Source of the DNA: EX4484-217-1 sp964496035
GTDB lineage: Archaea > Thermoproteota > Thermoprotei_A > EX4484-217-1
NCBI GenBank assembly: GCA_964496035.1
Contig: CAZBXI010000016.1
Location: 1-27,598, forward strand
Length of the DNA: 27,598 bases
Direction: 5' to 3'
Shown here: one piece after another, positions 1 to 6,972 of the stretch
How positions within the stretch are numbered: position 1 is the first letter of the stretch
Layout: every line of letters begins with the position of its first letter
The notes under the pieces: generated by a model
What the model was told of the DNA's origin: nothing
Database searches by the model: none
What the model saw: only the letters and a program-made list of their open reading frames with translations
Program-made: the position numbers and the translations under genes

Positions 1-1101
1 CATCGTATATGGTGGGCTATGGACGAAATAATGAACTACGATGATGCCTATGCCAGCGCATTAGCAGCATCCTTTGAAATGATGAAGTCCGGTGTAACGC
101 TCTTTGCAGACACTTTCTCCGGACCTAACGCTATTGAAGGTGTTTTAGATAGGATAAAGGAAGCTGTTGAGAGAGTGGGAATTAGGGGGATTATAGCGTT
201 TGAGGCAACTGAAAGACACAGTAGAGAGGAAGGTGAGAGAGGTATTAGGGAAAACATTAGGTTTATCGAGAAAGTTAGGAGGGAAAAAGACCCACTAGTT
301 ACAGGAATGATAAGCATACATGCATCATTCACAGTTACAAATTGGCTCCTAAAATGGGCTAGGGAATTAGCTAATCAGTACAAAGTACCTATAACATTAC
401 ATACTTCAGAAGGACTTGTTGATCCCTACCATAATCTTGAAAGGTACGGTATGAGAACATTTGAAAGACTATATAAAGTGGGGCTCCTAGGCCCTGATGT
501 TGTAGCTGTTCATGCAGTTCACGTTATAGATGACGAATTAGAACTTATAGCTAAAACAGGTACAAAAATAGCTCATAATCCGCTAAGCAACATGTTGAAC
601 GCGGTAGGTGTGCCTCCTATACATAAAATGCTTAAAATGGGTATAACAGTAACAATAGGTAATGACGGCTACATTTTCGATCCATTCGAAAATATTAGAG
701 GCGCATACCTGCTAGCTAAAGTGGCTTTTAGAGATCCAAGATTAATAACGCCTTTAGAAGCTATAGAAATGGCGACAATAAATGGGGCAAAAGCTTACGG
801 ATTAGAGGATAAGCTTGGCTCTCTAGAGCCAGGTAAGAAAGCTGATGTAATAATTATTAAGCCTGAACTAATGCCTACACCATTAAATGCCGAAACAGTC
901 TACGGGCACTTAGTAAACACTATAGATGGCGACGATGTAGATACGGTTATTGTTAATGGAAGAATAGTTATGGAGCATAGAAAATCATTAACAGTATCTG
1001 AGGAGGAGGTGAACAAGGTATCTCAGGAAACTACGGCTAAATTCTGGGATAGACTGTTAACCCAAGGGAAATACCAGCTAGACATAGTTAGGTTAGAGTA
1101 G
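1..1101 (+). CDS. ssnA: SsnA-like amidohydrolase, 5'-truncated by window edge
   Basis: Metal-dependent hydrolase of the amidohydrolase superfamily, closest in motif content to the SsnA/guanine deaminase/chlorohydrolase group, which hydrolyse amino or ring C-N bonds of purine-like or triazine-like compounds in the cytosol. The reading frame is open from base 1, before the first ATG at 19, so the true start lies upstream. Counting from that ATG, a metal-ligand segment LHTSEG is at residues 127-132, VHAVH at 164-168, AHNPLSNM at 185-192, and the metal/catalytic Asp in IGNDGY at 213-218. The C-terminal GSLEPGKKAD segment is typical of the family. The usual N-terminal HxH is absent because roughly 75-80 residues are missing compared with about 440 in SsnA. 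The substrate cannot be told from sequence; an SsnA role is favoured by the GNDGY-FDPFEN segment and by YgeW-type and carbamate kinase genes elsewhere in the window. Confidence 0.8.
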   Translation, partial: HRIWWAMDEIMNYDDAYASALAASFEMMKSGVTLFADTFSGPNAIEGVLDRIKEAVERVGIRGIIAFEATERHSREEGERGIRENIRFIEKVRREKDPLVTGMISIHASFTVTNWLLKWARELANQYKVPITLHTSEGLVDPYHNLERYGMRTFERLYKVGLLGPDVVAVHAVHVIDDELELIAKTGTKIAHNPLSNMLNAVGVPPIHKMLKMGITVTIGNDGYIFDPFENIRGAYLLAKVAFRDPRLITPLEAIEMATINGAKAYGLEDKLGSLEPGKKADVIIIKPELMPTPLNAETVYGHLVNTIDGDDVDTVIVNGRIVMEHRKSLTVSEEEVNKVSQETTAKFWDRLLTQGKYQLDIVRLE

Positions 1102-1111
1102 GCGAAAAATA

Positions 1112-1522
1112 CTAACCTAAGCAGCAAAGCCTTCTCGGACCATCAAGTATTAGAACTAGCTTATTAATGAACTCTCTTCCTACAATATTTTTTCCTTGCC
1201 CGAAAAGCGGGGTCTCAACGTAAGTCTCGAATCTCTGACCATTAACTTCAACTATTGCTCTCGACACTCTCATTACAACTACGCCAGCTAATGTCCTATA
1301 TGTCCTCCAATATTCGCGTGGAAGCTCACCTACTTGGAAAAAACTGTAATTACTCGACTTAAGCATAATAGAACCTTCAAAACCCGTATCTATATGGAAC
1401 TCAATATAGCCAAAAGGTTTTAGCATTACATTAAATAGTTTGAGACCTAATATAGGGTAAGGGCTTAAAATGCTTTCTCTATAGTTTAAGCAGGTTCTAG
1501 CTTCATAGATCCTCCTAGCCAT
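1112..1522 (-). CDS. Retropepsin-like (clan AA) aspartyl protease-fold protein
   Basis: Small 136-residue protein with the two hallmarks of single-domain retropepsin-like proteins: the active-site-type segment IDTGFEGSIML (residues 44-54) and, near the C-terminus, the hydrophobic-Gly pair NIVGREFINKLVLILDG. Proteins of this type act as homodimers, each subunit giving one Asp. Its 5' end overlaps the upstream RHH/DUF5678 gene by 37 bases in a different frame, so the two are translationally coupled and probably function together. No signal peptide or membrane segment is visible, so it should be cytosolic. It ends only ten bases from the convergent amidohydrolase gene. Whether it is an active protease is unproven; the DTG triad is intact. 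No strong ribosome site precedes the ATG, which fits coupling to the upstream gene. Confidence 0.7.
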   Translation of the reverse strand: MARRIYEARTCLNYRESILSPYPILGLKLFNVMLKPFGYIEFHIDTGFEGSIMLKSSNYSFFQVGELPREYWRTYRTLAGVVVMRVSRAIVEVNGQRFETYVETPLFGQGKNIVGREFINKLVLILDGPRRLCCLG

Positions 1523-1875
1523 TCTAGTTCGCCTTTAATTTTCCTATCGAATCCTACCTTAAATACTATAGCATGTTTAACTTCAGGCTTAATTTTTAAG
1601 AGAATATTAGCAACTTCTCTTAAGCTATCATATGCTCCTAAAAACTTACCGTGAGCAATAACTATGTATTTTCCCCTATACTTGTCCAGGTCTTTCTTTA
1701 GCTCTAAAAATACACTATTGTTTACATCTTCCTCAGTAATAATATTGCCTCTACTCCTCAGCCACAATTCAACAGCTTCCTCAAAAGCCTGAGATAAAGT
1801 AAGACCTCTTCTAACAGCTTCAGCTTTAAACTCTCTTAACTTTCTCTCATCAACTTTCTTAATAACTAAGACCAT
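1486..1875 (-). CDS. Ribbon-helix-helix / DUF5678-type protein, likely autoregulator
   Basis: A 129-residue protein in two parts. Residues 1-43 (VLVIKKVDERKLREFKAEAV then RRGLTLSQAFEEAVELWLRS) look like a ribbon-helix-helix DNA-binding domain of the kind found in archaeal antitoxins: a short beta strand, then two helices split by GLTLSQAF. Residues 57-105, including KYRGKYIVIAHGKFLGAYDS, resemble the archaeal DUF5678 domain, often next to aspartyl protease-like genes. The start ATG lies directly behind two tandem palindromes that sit between a TATA box and the gene, which suggests the protein represses its own operon. The downstream retropepsin-like gene overlaps it by 37 bases. A toxin-antitoxin-like or proteolysis-linked regulatory pair is possible, but no such function has been shown by this sequence alone. 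Confidence 0.7.
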   Translation of the reverse strand: MVLVIKKVDERKLREFKAEAVRRGLTLSQAFEEAVELWLRSRGNIITEEDVNNSVFLELKKDLDKYRGKYIVIAHGKFLGAYDSLREVANILLKIKPEVKHAIVFKVGFDRKIKGELEWLGGSMKLEPA

Positions 1876-1879
1876 TATA

Positions 1880-1912
1880 GTTTACCCAGGTAAACAAGTT
1901 TACCTAGGTAAT
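1880..1912. promoter_or_regulatory. Two tandem palindromic operators of the RHH/DUF5678 operon
   Basis: Two copies of a palindrome, GTTTACCCAGGTAAAC at 1880-1895 and GTTTACCTAGGTAAT at 1898-1912, are spaced 18 bases apart. The core is TTTACC-NN-GGTAA(A). They occupy the whole space between the TATA box (1911-1920, minus strand) and the start codon at 1875. A dimeric RHH protein bound here would block transcription start, so self-repression is the simplest reading. The second unit shares its last two bases with the TATA element. Confidence 0.7.
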
Positions 1913-1920
1913 ATAAAAAG
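1911..1920 (-). promoter_or_regulatory. TATA box for the RHH/DUF5678-aspartyl protease operon
   Basis: On the minus strand the sequence reads CTTTTTATAT, an archaeal TATA-type element about 40 bases before the ATG at 1875. Transcription would start about 25 bases downstream, inside the tandem palindromes. Confidence 0.5.
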
Positions 1921-1999
1921 GATTTTCTAAACATGCTTATGAAAATTAAAATGTAGTCCTAAAAATAATATTAACGGTGTTAAAATGTAAGTCAGAATA

Positions 2000-2254
2000 G
2001 TGTTTTTCGGTAGAGCGAGAGACATTGTCGGCGAGGATAAGGCATTTGTAGAGCTTAATGTAAATGAAGGAATAACAGTAAAGGAATTACTAACCGTTAT
2101 CGCTGAAAGGGTTAGTAATAAGTTTGTTAGAAGATTTCTGAATAAAAGCATAATATTAATGATTGTCGTCAACGGCATACCGATTAGCGACCTTAACTAC
2201 AAACTTACAGATGATTCAACAGTAACATTTATACCTCCAAGTCAAGGAGGATAG
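2000..2254 (+). CDS. MoaD/ThiS-family ubiquitin-like sulfur carrier
   Basis: Small beta-grasp protein ending in the Gly-Gly tail (PPSQGG) that is adenylated and thiocarboxylated by an E1-like enzyme. Such proteins donate sulfur for molybdopterin (MoaD) or tRNA thiolation, or act as archaeal ubiquitin-like modifiers (SAMPs). The first usable start is GTG at 2000, giving 84 residues beginning FFGRARDIVGED. Homologous proteins normally begin a few residues earlier with a strand of the type xVRIVFFGRAR. Here those codons (GTC AGA ATA) are present, but the in-frame ATG at 1985 is followed at once by a TAA stop. Either the start has decayed, a rare start codon is used, or the assembly has an error. 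It faces the TtuB-like gene tail to tail, 13 bases apart. Confidence 0.75.
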   Translation: MFFGRARDIVGEDKAFVELNVNEGITVKELLTVIAERVSNKFVRRFLNKSIILMIVVNGIPISDLNYKLTDDSTVTFIPPSQGG

Positions 2255-2267
2255 GTCATACGGCGTT

Positions 2268-2477
2268 TTAACCTCCGGAAGCTACAGGCATAACTATGTA
2301 CTCTGTATTTTCCTCAAGCTTTTCATCTTCAACTAAGGGTACTTCATCTTTAATAACAACAACGTCTTCAACAGTATATCCAAGTTTATGAATTAAATCC
2401 CTTACCTTAGCATTTCTGCTTAACGTTATCTCTACTACCTTATTTTCTCTTATGAGTTTAGCTTTAACCTTAATCAT
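2268..2477 (-). CDS. ttuB: TtuB-like ubiquitin-fold sulfur carrier
   Basis: A 69-residue beta-grasp protein with a C-terminal Gly-Gly (MPVASGG), the length and pattern of ThiS/TtuB/Urm1-like carriers. The tail is expected to carry a thiocarboxylate that supplies sulfur to the partner thiolase. Its ATG overlaps the stop codon region of the upstream TtuA gene by eight bases (ATGATTAA), so the two are translated from one message. This pairing supports a role in 2-thiolation of tRNA rather than thiamine synthesis. The segment KVRDLIHKLGYTVEDVVVIKD is the usual central helix and strand. The gene name is given by context; the exact partner could also be another sulfur pathway. Confidence 0.8.
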   Translation of the reverse strand: MIKVKAKLIRENKVVEITLSRNAKVRDLIHKLGYTVEDVVVIKDEVPLVEDEKLEENTEYIVMPVASGG

Positions 2478-3420
2478 CCCTTAGCACCTTTTCCATAGCC
2501 AATTTTATTTTACAGAAAGCACATATTTCGCTTGTTGTAGGCATCTTACATATCTTACATTCTTTAAGTTCTTTTTCTCTTACATAGTATGGGTATATCA
2601 CGGGATTTATTTTTTCAAGGAACATTTTAGCATATGTTATTTTAAGGCCAGGGATTTTTTCCTCAAGCATATTACTGGTTTTTCTTATTTGTTCATGAAA
2701 TGTTCTTAACCTAGCATAGGGGCAAACGTCATAGTTGAAAGGTAATCTCCTAAGCATAACATAGAGTAATGTTTCTTTCCCGGATATGTAAGCTAGTGGT
2801 TTAACCTTAGCTACGAGCTTATATTTTGATGGAGTATAAATGGATATTCTAGCTAAATCCTCAATTCTACCTGTATAAAGTGTTGAAAATATGTAGTATA
2901 CTATATCATCTAAATTGTGACCTGTAACGACAGCATCTACACCTATATCTAGAGCAAGCTTATTCATAATGTACCTTTTTATGGCACCACAGACACTGCA
3001 AATAGGCTTTCTAATTCCTGCTCTTTTCCTATATTTAGCAATGTCATCTATGGAAAAACCATACTCCTTTCTGAGGTTCACAATTTTATAGCTAATACCC
3101 AGCGTTTCATAGTTTTTAATAGCCTTATTTACGCTTTTAATAGAGTATTCGCCTATGCCTAAATCTATTGTCAAACCTATGATCTTGAAGCCTAGTTCTT
3201 TAGAAACTTTATGCATTAAATGAAGGAGAGTAACACTGTCTTTTCCTCCGGAAACAGCTACAACAACTTTGTTTACTTCTCTTAATACCTTGACTTTGTG
3301 AATGGTTTTCTTAAATCTTTTCTCAATAAATTCGATGAAGTGTTCAGGACATAAACTAAGCCTAGCATATCTAAGCTTAACAACTGCTCTACGTCCACAC
3401 ATAGTACATTTAATTGTCAT
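2470..3420 (-). CDS. ttuA: TtuA-type tRNA 2-thiouridine/2-thioribothymidine synthase
   Basis: Cytosolic tRNA thiolation enzyme of the TtcA/TtuA/Ncs6 family, which activates C2 of a uridine with ATP and adds sulfur taken from a ubiquitin-like carrier through an Fe-S cluster. All landmarks are present in 316 residues: an N-terminal zinc site (C5, C8, C24, H27), the PP-loop SGGKDS at 57-62, the GHNLDD segment at 167-172, three candidate cluster cysteines (C141, C144, C233), and a C-terminal zinc site (C288, C291, C300, C303). This double zinc finger arrangement matches TtuA, which modifies U54 in thermophile tRNAs, more than Ncs6, which acts at wobble U34. The overlapping TtuB-like gene downstream supports this. 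The ATG at 3420 places the first Cys pair correctly. Confidence 0.9.
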   Translation of the reverse strand: MTIKCTMCGRRAVVKLRYARLSLCPEHFIEFIEKRFKKTIHKVKVLREVNKVVVAVSGGKDSVTLLHLMHKVSKELGFKIIGLTIDLGIGEYSIKSVNKAIKNYETLGISYKIVNLRKEYGFSIDDIAKYRKRAGIRKPICSVCGAIKRYIMNKLALDIGVDAVVTGHNLDDIVYYIFSTLYTGRIEDLARISIYTPSKYKLVAKVKPLAYISGKETLLYVMLRRLPFNYDVCPYARLRTFHEQIRKTSNMLEEKIPGLKITYAKMFLEKINPVIYPYYVREKELKECKICKMPTTSEICAFCKIKLAMEKVLRDD

Positions 3421-3547
3421 TCCATGTAACCTAGTTTTCTAATAGTTATTTTAAGTTTTAACTTGGATGTTTAAATATGTAAATATTGTAGCACTTTGCA
3501 GCATTCCATATCATTCATCAAACTTACTATTGAAACCTGATAACCAT

Positions 3548-3583
3548 ATGTAAACATATATGATTTACATAATTTTAAATATA
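3548..3583 (+). promoter_or_regulatory. Promoter with palindromic operator for the NMT1-type ABC operon
   Basis: Inverted arms ATGTAAA (3548-3554) and TTTACAT (3564-3570) flank a nine-base centre that itself contains CATATATG. Directly downstream is an archaeal TATA element, TTTTAAATATA (about 3573-3583), about 30 bases before the ATG at 3610, which predicts a leaderless or nearly leaderless message. A site just upstream of the TATA/BRE position suits either an activator or a repressor of the transporter. Confidence 0.5.
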
Positions 3584-3609
3584 GTAAAACACATTTATTC
3601 ACACTAGTT

Positions 3610-4590
3610 ATGGTGCCACATATGCTGAGAAACGTAGCATCAATTATAGTGATAATGGCACTTAGTCTAATACTTGTTCTCAGCTTAAATATTGTTCATC
3701 AAAGTTCCCATGAAATTAATATGGCTGTTGAGTTTAATAATCATGCTTCAGCTGTTTGGGTTGCTTTAGAAAAGGGATTTTTTGAAAGTGAGGGTTTAAA
3801 CATTAAAACATTAGAGACCTTCACTACAGGTCTCGAACTTTCGGCTGCTCTTGACCGGGGAGATATACAAGTTGCTTGGGCCTGCTTAGGACCTTTAATA
3901 ATGGCTTACTCTAAAGGTGTTCCAATAAAAATAGTTGCAATGGCCCATACTCATGGGTACGTTTTGGTAGTTAAACCGGAAATAGAAAACATTTATGATC
4001 TAGAAGGGAAAACCATCGCTTGCCCTGGAAAAGGCTCACCAAATTACCTCCTAATACGGTTGGTAATTGAAAAGTATAATCTAAAGAATGTTAAAATAGT
4101 TTACATGAAACCTCCTCTAGCAATGGCCTCTCTAATTTCAGGAAATATAGATGGTGCGGTTTTGCCCGAACACTATGCCTCACTAGTCATTAGCAATGGT
4201 TTTAAACCTCTCATTAGGAGCCAAGATATTTGGAGAAAATGGCCCGGTAGTTTTCTAGCTGTTAGAGAGGAACTATTAAGGAAAAATCCTGAGCTCGTTA
4301 AGAAGTTAATTAGAGTAACAGTAAAAGCCACTATATTCATTAACGGGAACATGGAAGAAGCAGCTAAAATAGTTGCCTCCAAGCTTAAAATACCTTACGA
4401 AATAGCGTTCAACTCAATGAAGAACTTAGAATATGTTAACATCGTAGATCCCTTAGAAGTTCAAAAATATATTGACCTAATGTATAAATATGGTTGCTTG
4501 AGGAAAAGAATAAATGTTGATGAAGTTCTAGATTTAACCTTACTTAATGAAGTTCTTTCAGAAACCGTAGGAACAAATGACAAAGGCTAA
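3610..4590 (+). CDS. NMT1/SsuA-family ABC transporter substrate-binding protein
   Basis: Extracytoplasmic binding protein of the NMT1/THI5-SsuA/TauA family, which captures sulfonates, nitrate, taurine or pyrimidine/thiamine precursors. Residues 1-26 form an N-terminal membrane anchor or signal. The mature part begins with a family-typical segment: NHASAVWVALEKGFFESEGL, then a region matching the pattern 'LxxGDIQVAWxxxGPLI', and DLEGKTIACPGKGSP. A possible second start is the ATG at 3622. It is the first gene of a three-gene importer; its TAA shares one base with the permease start. The ligand cannot be deduced; the TtuA gene upstream is on the other strand and gives no firm hint. A palindrome and TATA box precede it. 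Confidence 0.85.
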   Translation: MVPHMLRNVASIIVIMALSLILVLSLNIVHQSSHEINMAVEFNNHASAVWVALEKGFFESEGLNIKTLETFTTGLELSAALDRGDIQVAWACLGPLIMAYSKGVPIKIVAMAHTHGYVLVVKPEIENIYDLEGKTIACPGKGSPNYLLIRLVIEKYNLKNVKIVYMKPPLAMASLISGNIDGAVLPEHYASLVISNGFKPLIRSQDIWRKWPGSFLAVREELLRKNPELVKKLIRVTVKATIFINGNMEEAAKIVASKLKIPYEIAFNSMKNLEYVNIVDPLEVQKYIDLMYKYGCLRKRINVDEVLDLTLLNEVLSETVGTNDKG

Positions 4591-5378
4591 TGAAAATGCT
4601 TACTATCAAATCAAAAACTCTGAATATTTATTGGAAAATAGCGCCATACATCATAGTCCTATCTCTTTTAGGGTTATGGGAGTTTATATCCAGGCTAAGG
4701 GTTGTGTCTCCCCATCTTTTCCCTTCACCTTCACTTGTTACTATTAAGCTTTACTACATGATTGCTTCAGGTGTTTTGGTTAAGGAGTACCTGGTTACAA
4801 CTTATCGTGTCCTAGCTGGTTTTTCCCTAGGTGTTTTACTAGGTATAATTTTGGGTATTTTGATAGCTTATTCACGTAGTATTTCTAAAGCACTATACCC
4901 TATAATTGCCGCTATTTCCGTAGTTCCCACATTAGCATTGGTGCCTTTGCTAATAATATGGGTTGGTTTAAATGATATGCTTGCTATAACAGCTGTTTTC
5001 CTATGCTCATTTATACCCTTAACCTACAACACTGTTTCAGCAATTAGACGCATAGATCCGGAAATCGTGGGTGTTGCCAAAACCCTTGGAGCTTCGAAAG
5101 TTGATTTAACATTAAGAATATTTCTTCCTCAATCATTACCTTCAATACTTTCAGCTTTAAAACTTGAGGCTGCTATGGCTTGGAAAACATGTTTCGTAAC
5201 CGAATTCATAGCATTAAGTTCGGGACTTGGCAGGTTAATGATAGAAGCGTTAAACACCTTAAGCGTTGATGAAATGCTTGCATTACTTTTCGTATTGTCC
5301 ATGTCATCCTATATTTTTCTCAGAATATTTGATGAAGTTGAAAAATATTTCCTAAAGAAATGGGGGTTTAGAGCTTAA
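4590..5378 (+). CDS. SsuC/TauC-type ABC transporter permease
   Basis: Integral membrane permease of the binding-protein-dependent transport family, 262 residues with about six hydrophobic segments. The cytoplasmic coupling loop that docks to the ATPase is clear: EIVGVAKTLGASKVDLTLRI followed by FLPQSLPSI (about residues 151-179). The start codon overlaps the stop of the binding protein gene by one base and the stop is directly followed by the ATPase start, so the three genes form a tightly coupled operon. The order binding protein, permease, ATPase is usual for sulfonate/nitrate/pyrimidine-type importers. Substrate not identifiable. Confidence 0.85.
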   Translation: MKMLTIKSKTLNIYWKIAPYIIVLSLLGLWEFISRLRVVSPHLFPSPSLVTIKLYYMIASGVLVKEYLVTTYRVLAGFSLGVLLGIILGILIAYSRSISKALYPIIAAISVVPTLALVPLLIIWVGLNDMLAITAVFLCSFIPLTYNTVSAIRRIDPEIVGVAKTLGASKVDLTLRIFLPQSLPSILSALKLEAAMAWKTCFVTEFIALSSGLGRLMIEALNTLSVDEMLALLFVLSMSSYIFLRIFDEVEKYFLKKWGFRA

Positions 5379-6413
5379 ATGACCCAAATTAAGTTAGTTA
5401 ACGTTAGCAACTACATTTTGAAAAAGGTAAATCTACAATTTAAAGAAGGCGAGTTTAACATAGTCTTAGGGCCCAGCGGAGCCGGTAAAACTACGTTACT
5501 TAAAGTTATTGCCGGAATAACAAATTATAAAGGACATGTTTACTTCGATGGGAAATGCATGGACAATATTCCTCCTGGAAAGCGAAACATAGGCTATGTT
5601 CCTCAAAACCTCGCCTTATTTAACCACATGACAGTATGGGATAATGTAGCATTCGGTCTTAAGGTAAGAAAAGAAAATAAAGAAACTATAAGGAGAAAAG
5701 TAAGCCGCGTACTTAAACTAATGAATATTTACCACTTAAAAAACCATTATCCTCTAAAGCTTAGCAGTGGTGAAAAACAGAGAGCAGCGATTGCAAGAGC
5801 CTTAGCTATAAACCCTCAAATACTTCTACTCGATGAACCATTCTCCAATGTCCATATTAGCTTAAGAATAGAGCTTCTCTCTAAAATTACTAGTATTAGC
5901 AAGGAGAACGGAATTAACGTGGTTATAGCAACACATAACATAGATTTTATTGAAACACTTCATGGAAAAGTTGTAGTACTAAATAAGGGAAGAATAGTAT
6001 ATGATGGCCTATTTAAAGAACTTCTTTTAAGGAGGGAAATATTAAACATACTACCTTTAATTTCTCTACCCATAGACCATGTAGAGCCGTTAGCTAACGG
6101 CTTATGTTTAGTTAAGACTGGTAAGATAAGTATTGTTGCTCCAAGGGAAAGAGACGTAGATGAGGCGAAATCTATCATTATACCTTCAGATAAGGTAGTT
6201 ATTTCAAATAAACCGCAGAGAGTTCAAACTAATACTTATCTAGCATTGATAAAGGGAATAAACATTATAAATGGTTGGGTGAATATGGCCTTAAACATTG
6301 AAGGCATGGATATTAAAGTAAGTGTTCCGCAAAGCATAGTTAGAGACGTAAATTTAAAGGAGAAAACTAAGGTGTACGTTAAATTCCCTATAAGATATGT
6401 AAGAATCGTGTAA
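5379..6413 (+). CDS. ABC transporter ATPase with C-terminal TOBE-like domain
   Basis: ATPase that drives the NMT1-type importer. Walker A GPSGAGKT is at residues 31-38, the Q-loop in YVPQN near 76, the signature LSSGEKQ at 128-134, Walker B ILLLDEP at 148-154, and the switch His at 186. The D-loop is odd: it reads SNVH where SNLD is usual, so the conserved Asp is missing. Residues from about 285 to 344 form a small beta-rich extension resembling a TOBE domain, as in ModC/PotA/MalK-type ATPases, rather than the short SsuB/TauB form of about 250 residues. A TOBE domain often senses the ligand inside the cell. The gene begins immediately after the permease stop. Confidence 0.85.
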   Translation: MTQIKLVNVSNYILKKVNLQFKEGEFNIVLGPSGAGKTTLLKVIAGITNYKGHVYFDGKCMDNIPPGKRNIGYVPQNLALFNHMTVWDNVAFGLKVRKENKETIRRKVSRVLKLMNIYHLKNHYPLKLSSGEKQRAAIARALAINPQILLLDEPFSNVHISLRIELLSKITSISKENGINVVIATHNIDFIETLHGKVVVLNKGRIVYDGLFKELLLRREILNILPLISLPIDHVEPLANGLCLVKTGKISIVAPRERDVDEAKSIIIPSDKVVISNKPQRVQTNTYLALIKGINIINGWVNMALNIEGMDIKVSVPQSIVRDVNLKEKTKVYVKFPIRYVRIV

Positions 6414-6431
6414 CACTATGTTATCTGCTAC

Positions 6432-6844
6432 TTAAATTTCATTGCTTAACGTGGAGGCATAATTTTCCTTAAATTGCACAAATATTCCATTATAAACGAT
6501 TATTTCATGAAGTCTTAGTTTAGGCAAGGCTAAGAAAAACAGTCTAAAAGTGGTTTTCACAAAATCGCCCATAAGCCTCACAATGTGTGGTGAAAAAGGA
6601 GCTATTGATGCGGAAAATCCTACTTCAGCTCTGCTTGTAGTGTTGTAAAAGTATAAGTAAAGTGGAATAGTAGTTAAGGAAGTAAACAACATTATACCTA
6701 TCTTTACTGCTAATGTGGGATCACCTAGTAATTTGTAGAAGGCATAGAGTATGTAAAATGTGAGAGGAGGATCTCCATGATACATAGTCCCATATTTCTC
6801 AATATACAGTGTTTGTACTAGGTAGTATGGTCCATCAATACCGT
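6432..6844 (-). pseudogene. Fragment of a membrane glycosyltransferase-like protein
   Basis: The minus-strand frame running out of the N-gap encodes a piece that resembles polytopic archaeal glycosyltransferase-like proteins (GT39/PMT-like): GIDGPYYLVQ, then GDPPLTFYILYAFYKLLGDP and, after two hydrophobic segments, SPHIVRLMGDFVKTT. These proteins normally run to 500 residues or more. Here the family-like part stops after about 115 residues and is followed by an unrelated-looking tail ending at a stop at 6432. The N-terminal part is lost in the scaffold gap and the C-terminal part is missing from the DNA up to the next gene. A decayed gene is the simplest reading; assembly error at the contig end is the alternative. 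Confidence 0.55.
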
Positions 6845-6944
6845 NNNNNNNNNNNNNNNNNNNNNNNNNNNNNNNNNNNNNNNNNNNNNNNNNNNNNNNN
6901 NNNNNNNNNNNNNNNNNNNNNNNNNNNNNNNNNNNNNNNNNNNN
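6845..6944. other. Scaffold gap of 100 N
   Basis: Exactly 100 consecutive N bases, the conventional filler for a gap of unknown size. The minus-strand frame that reads through it (beginning MPELYME near 6965) joins two contigs and is not a real start. Order and orientation of the two sides depend on the scaffolding. Confidence 0.97.
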
Positions 6945-6972
6945 TTCCATATAAAGTTCAGGCATTTTAAAC

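Noticed and set aside
6945..6965. Start MPELYME of a protein read through the N run
   Set aside because: The reading frame exists only because the 100 Ns are translated as unknown residues; the two sides belong to different contigs.
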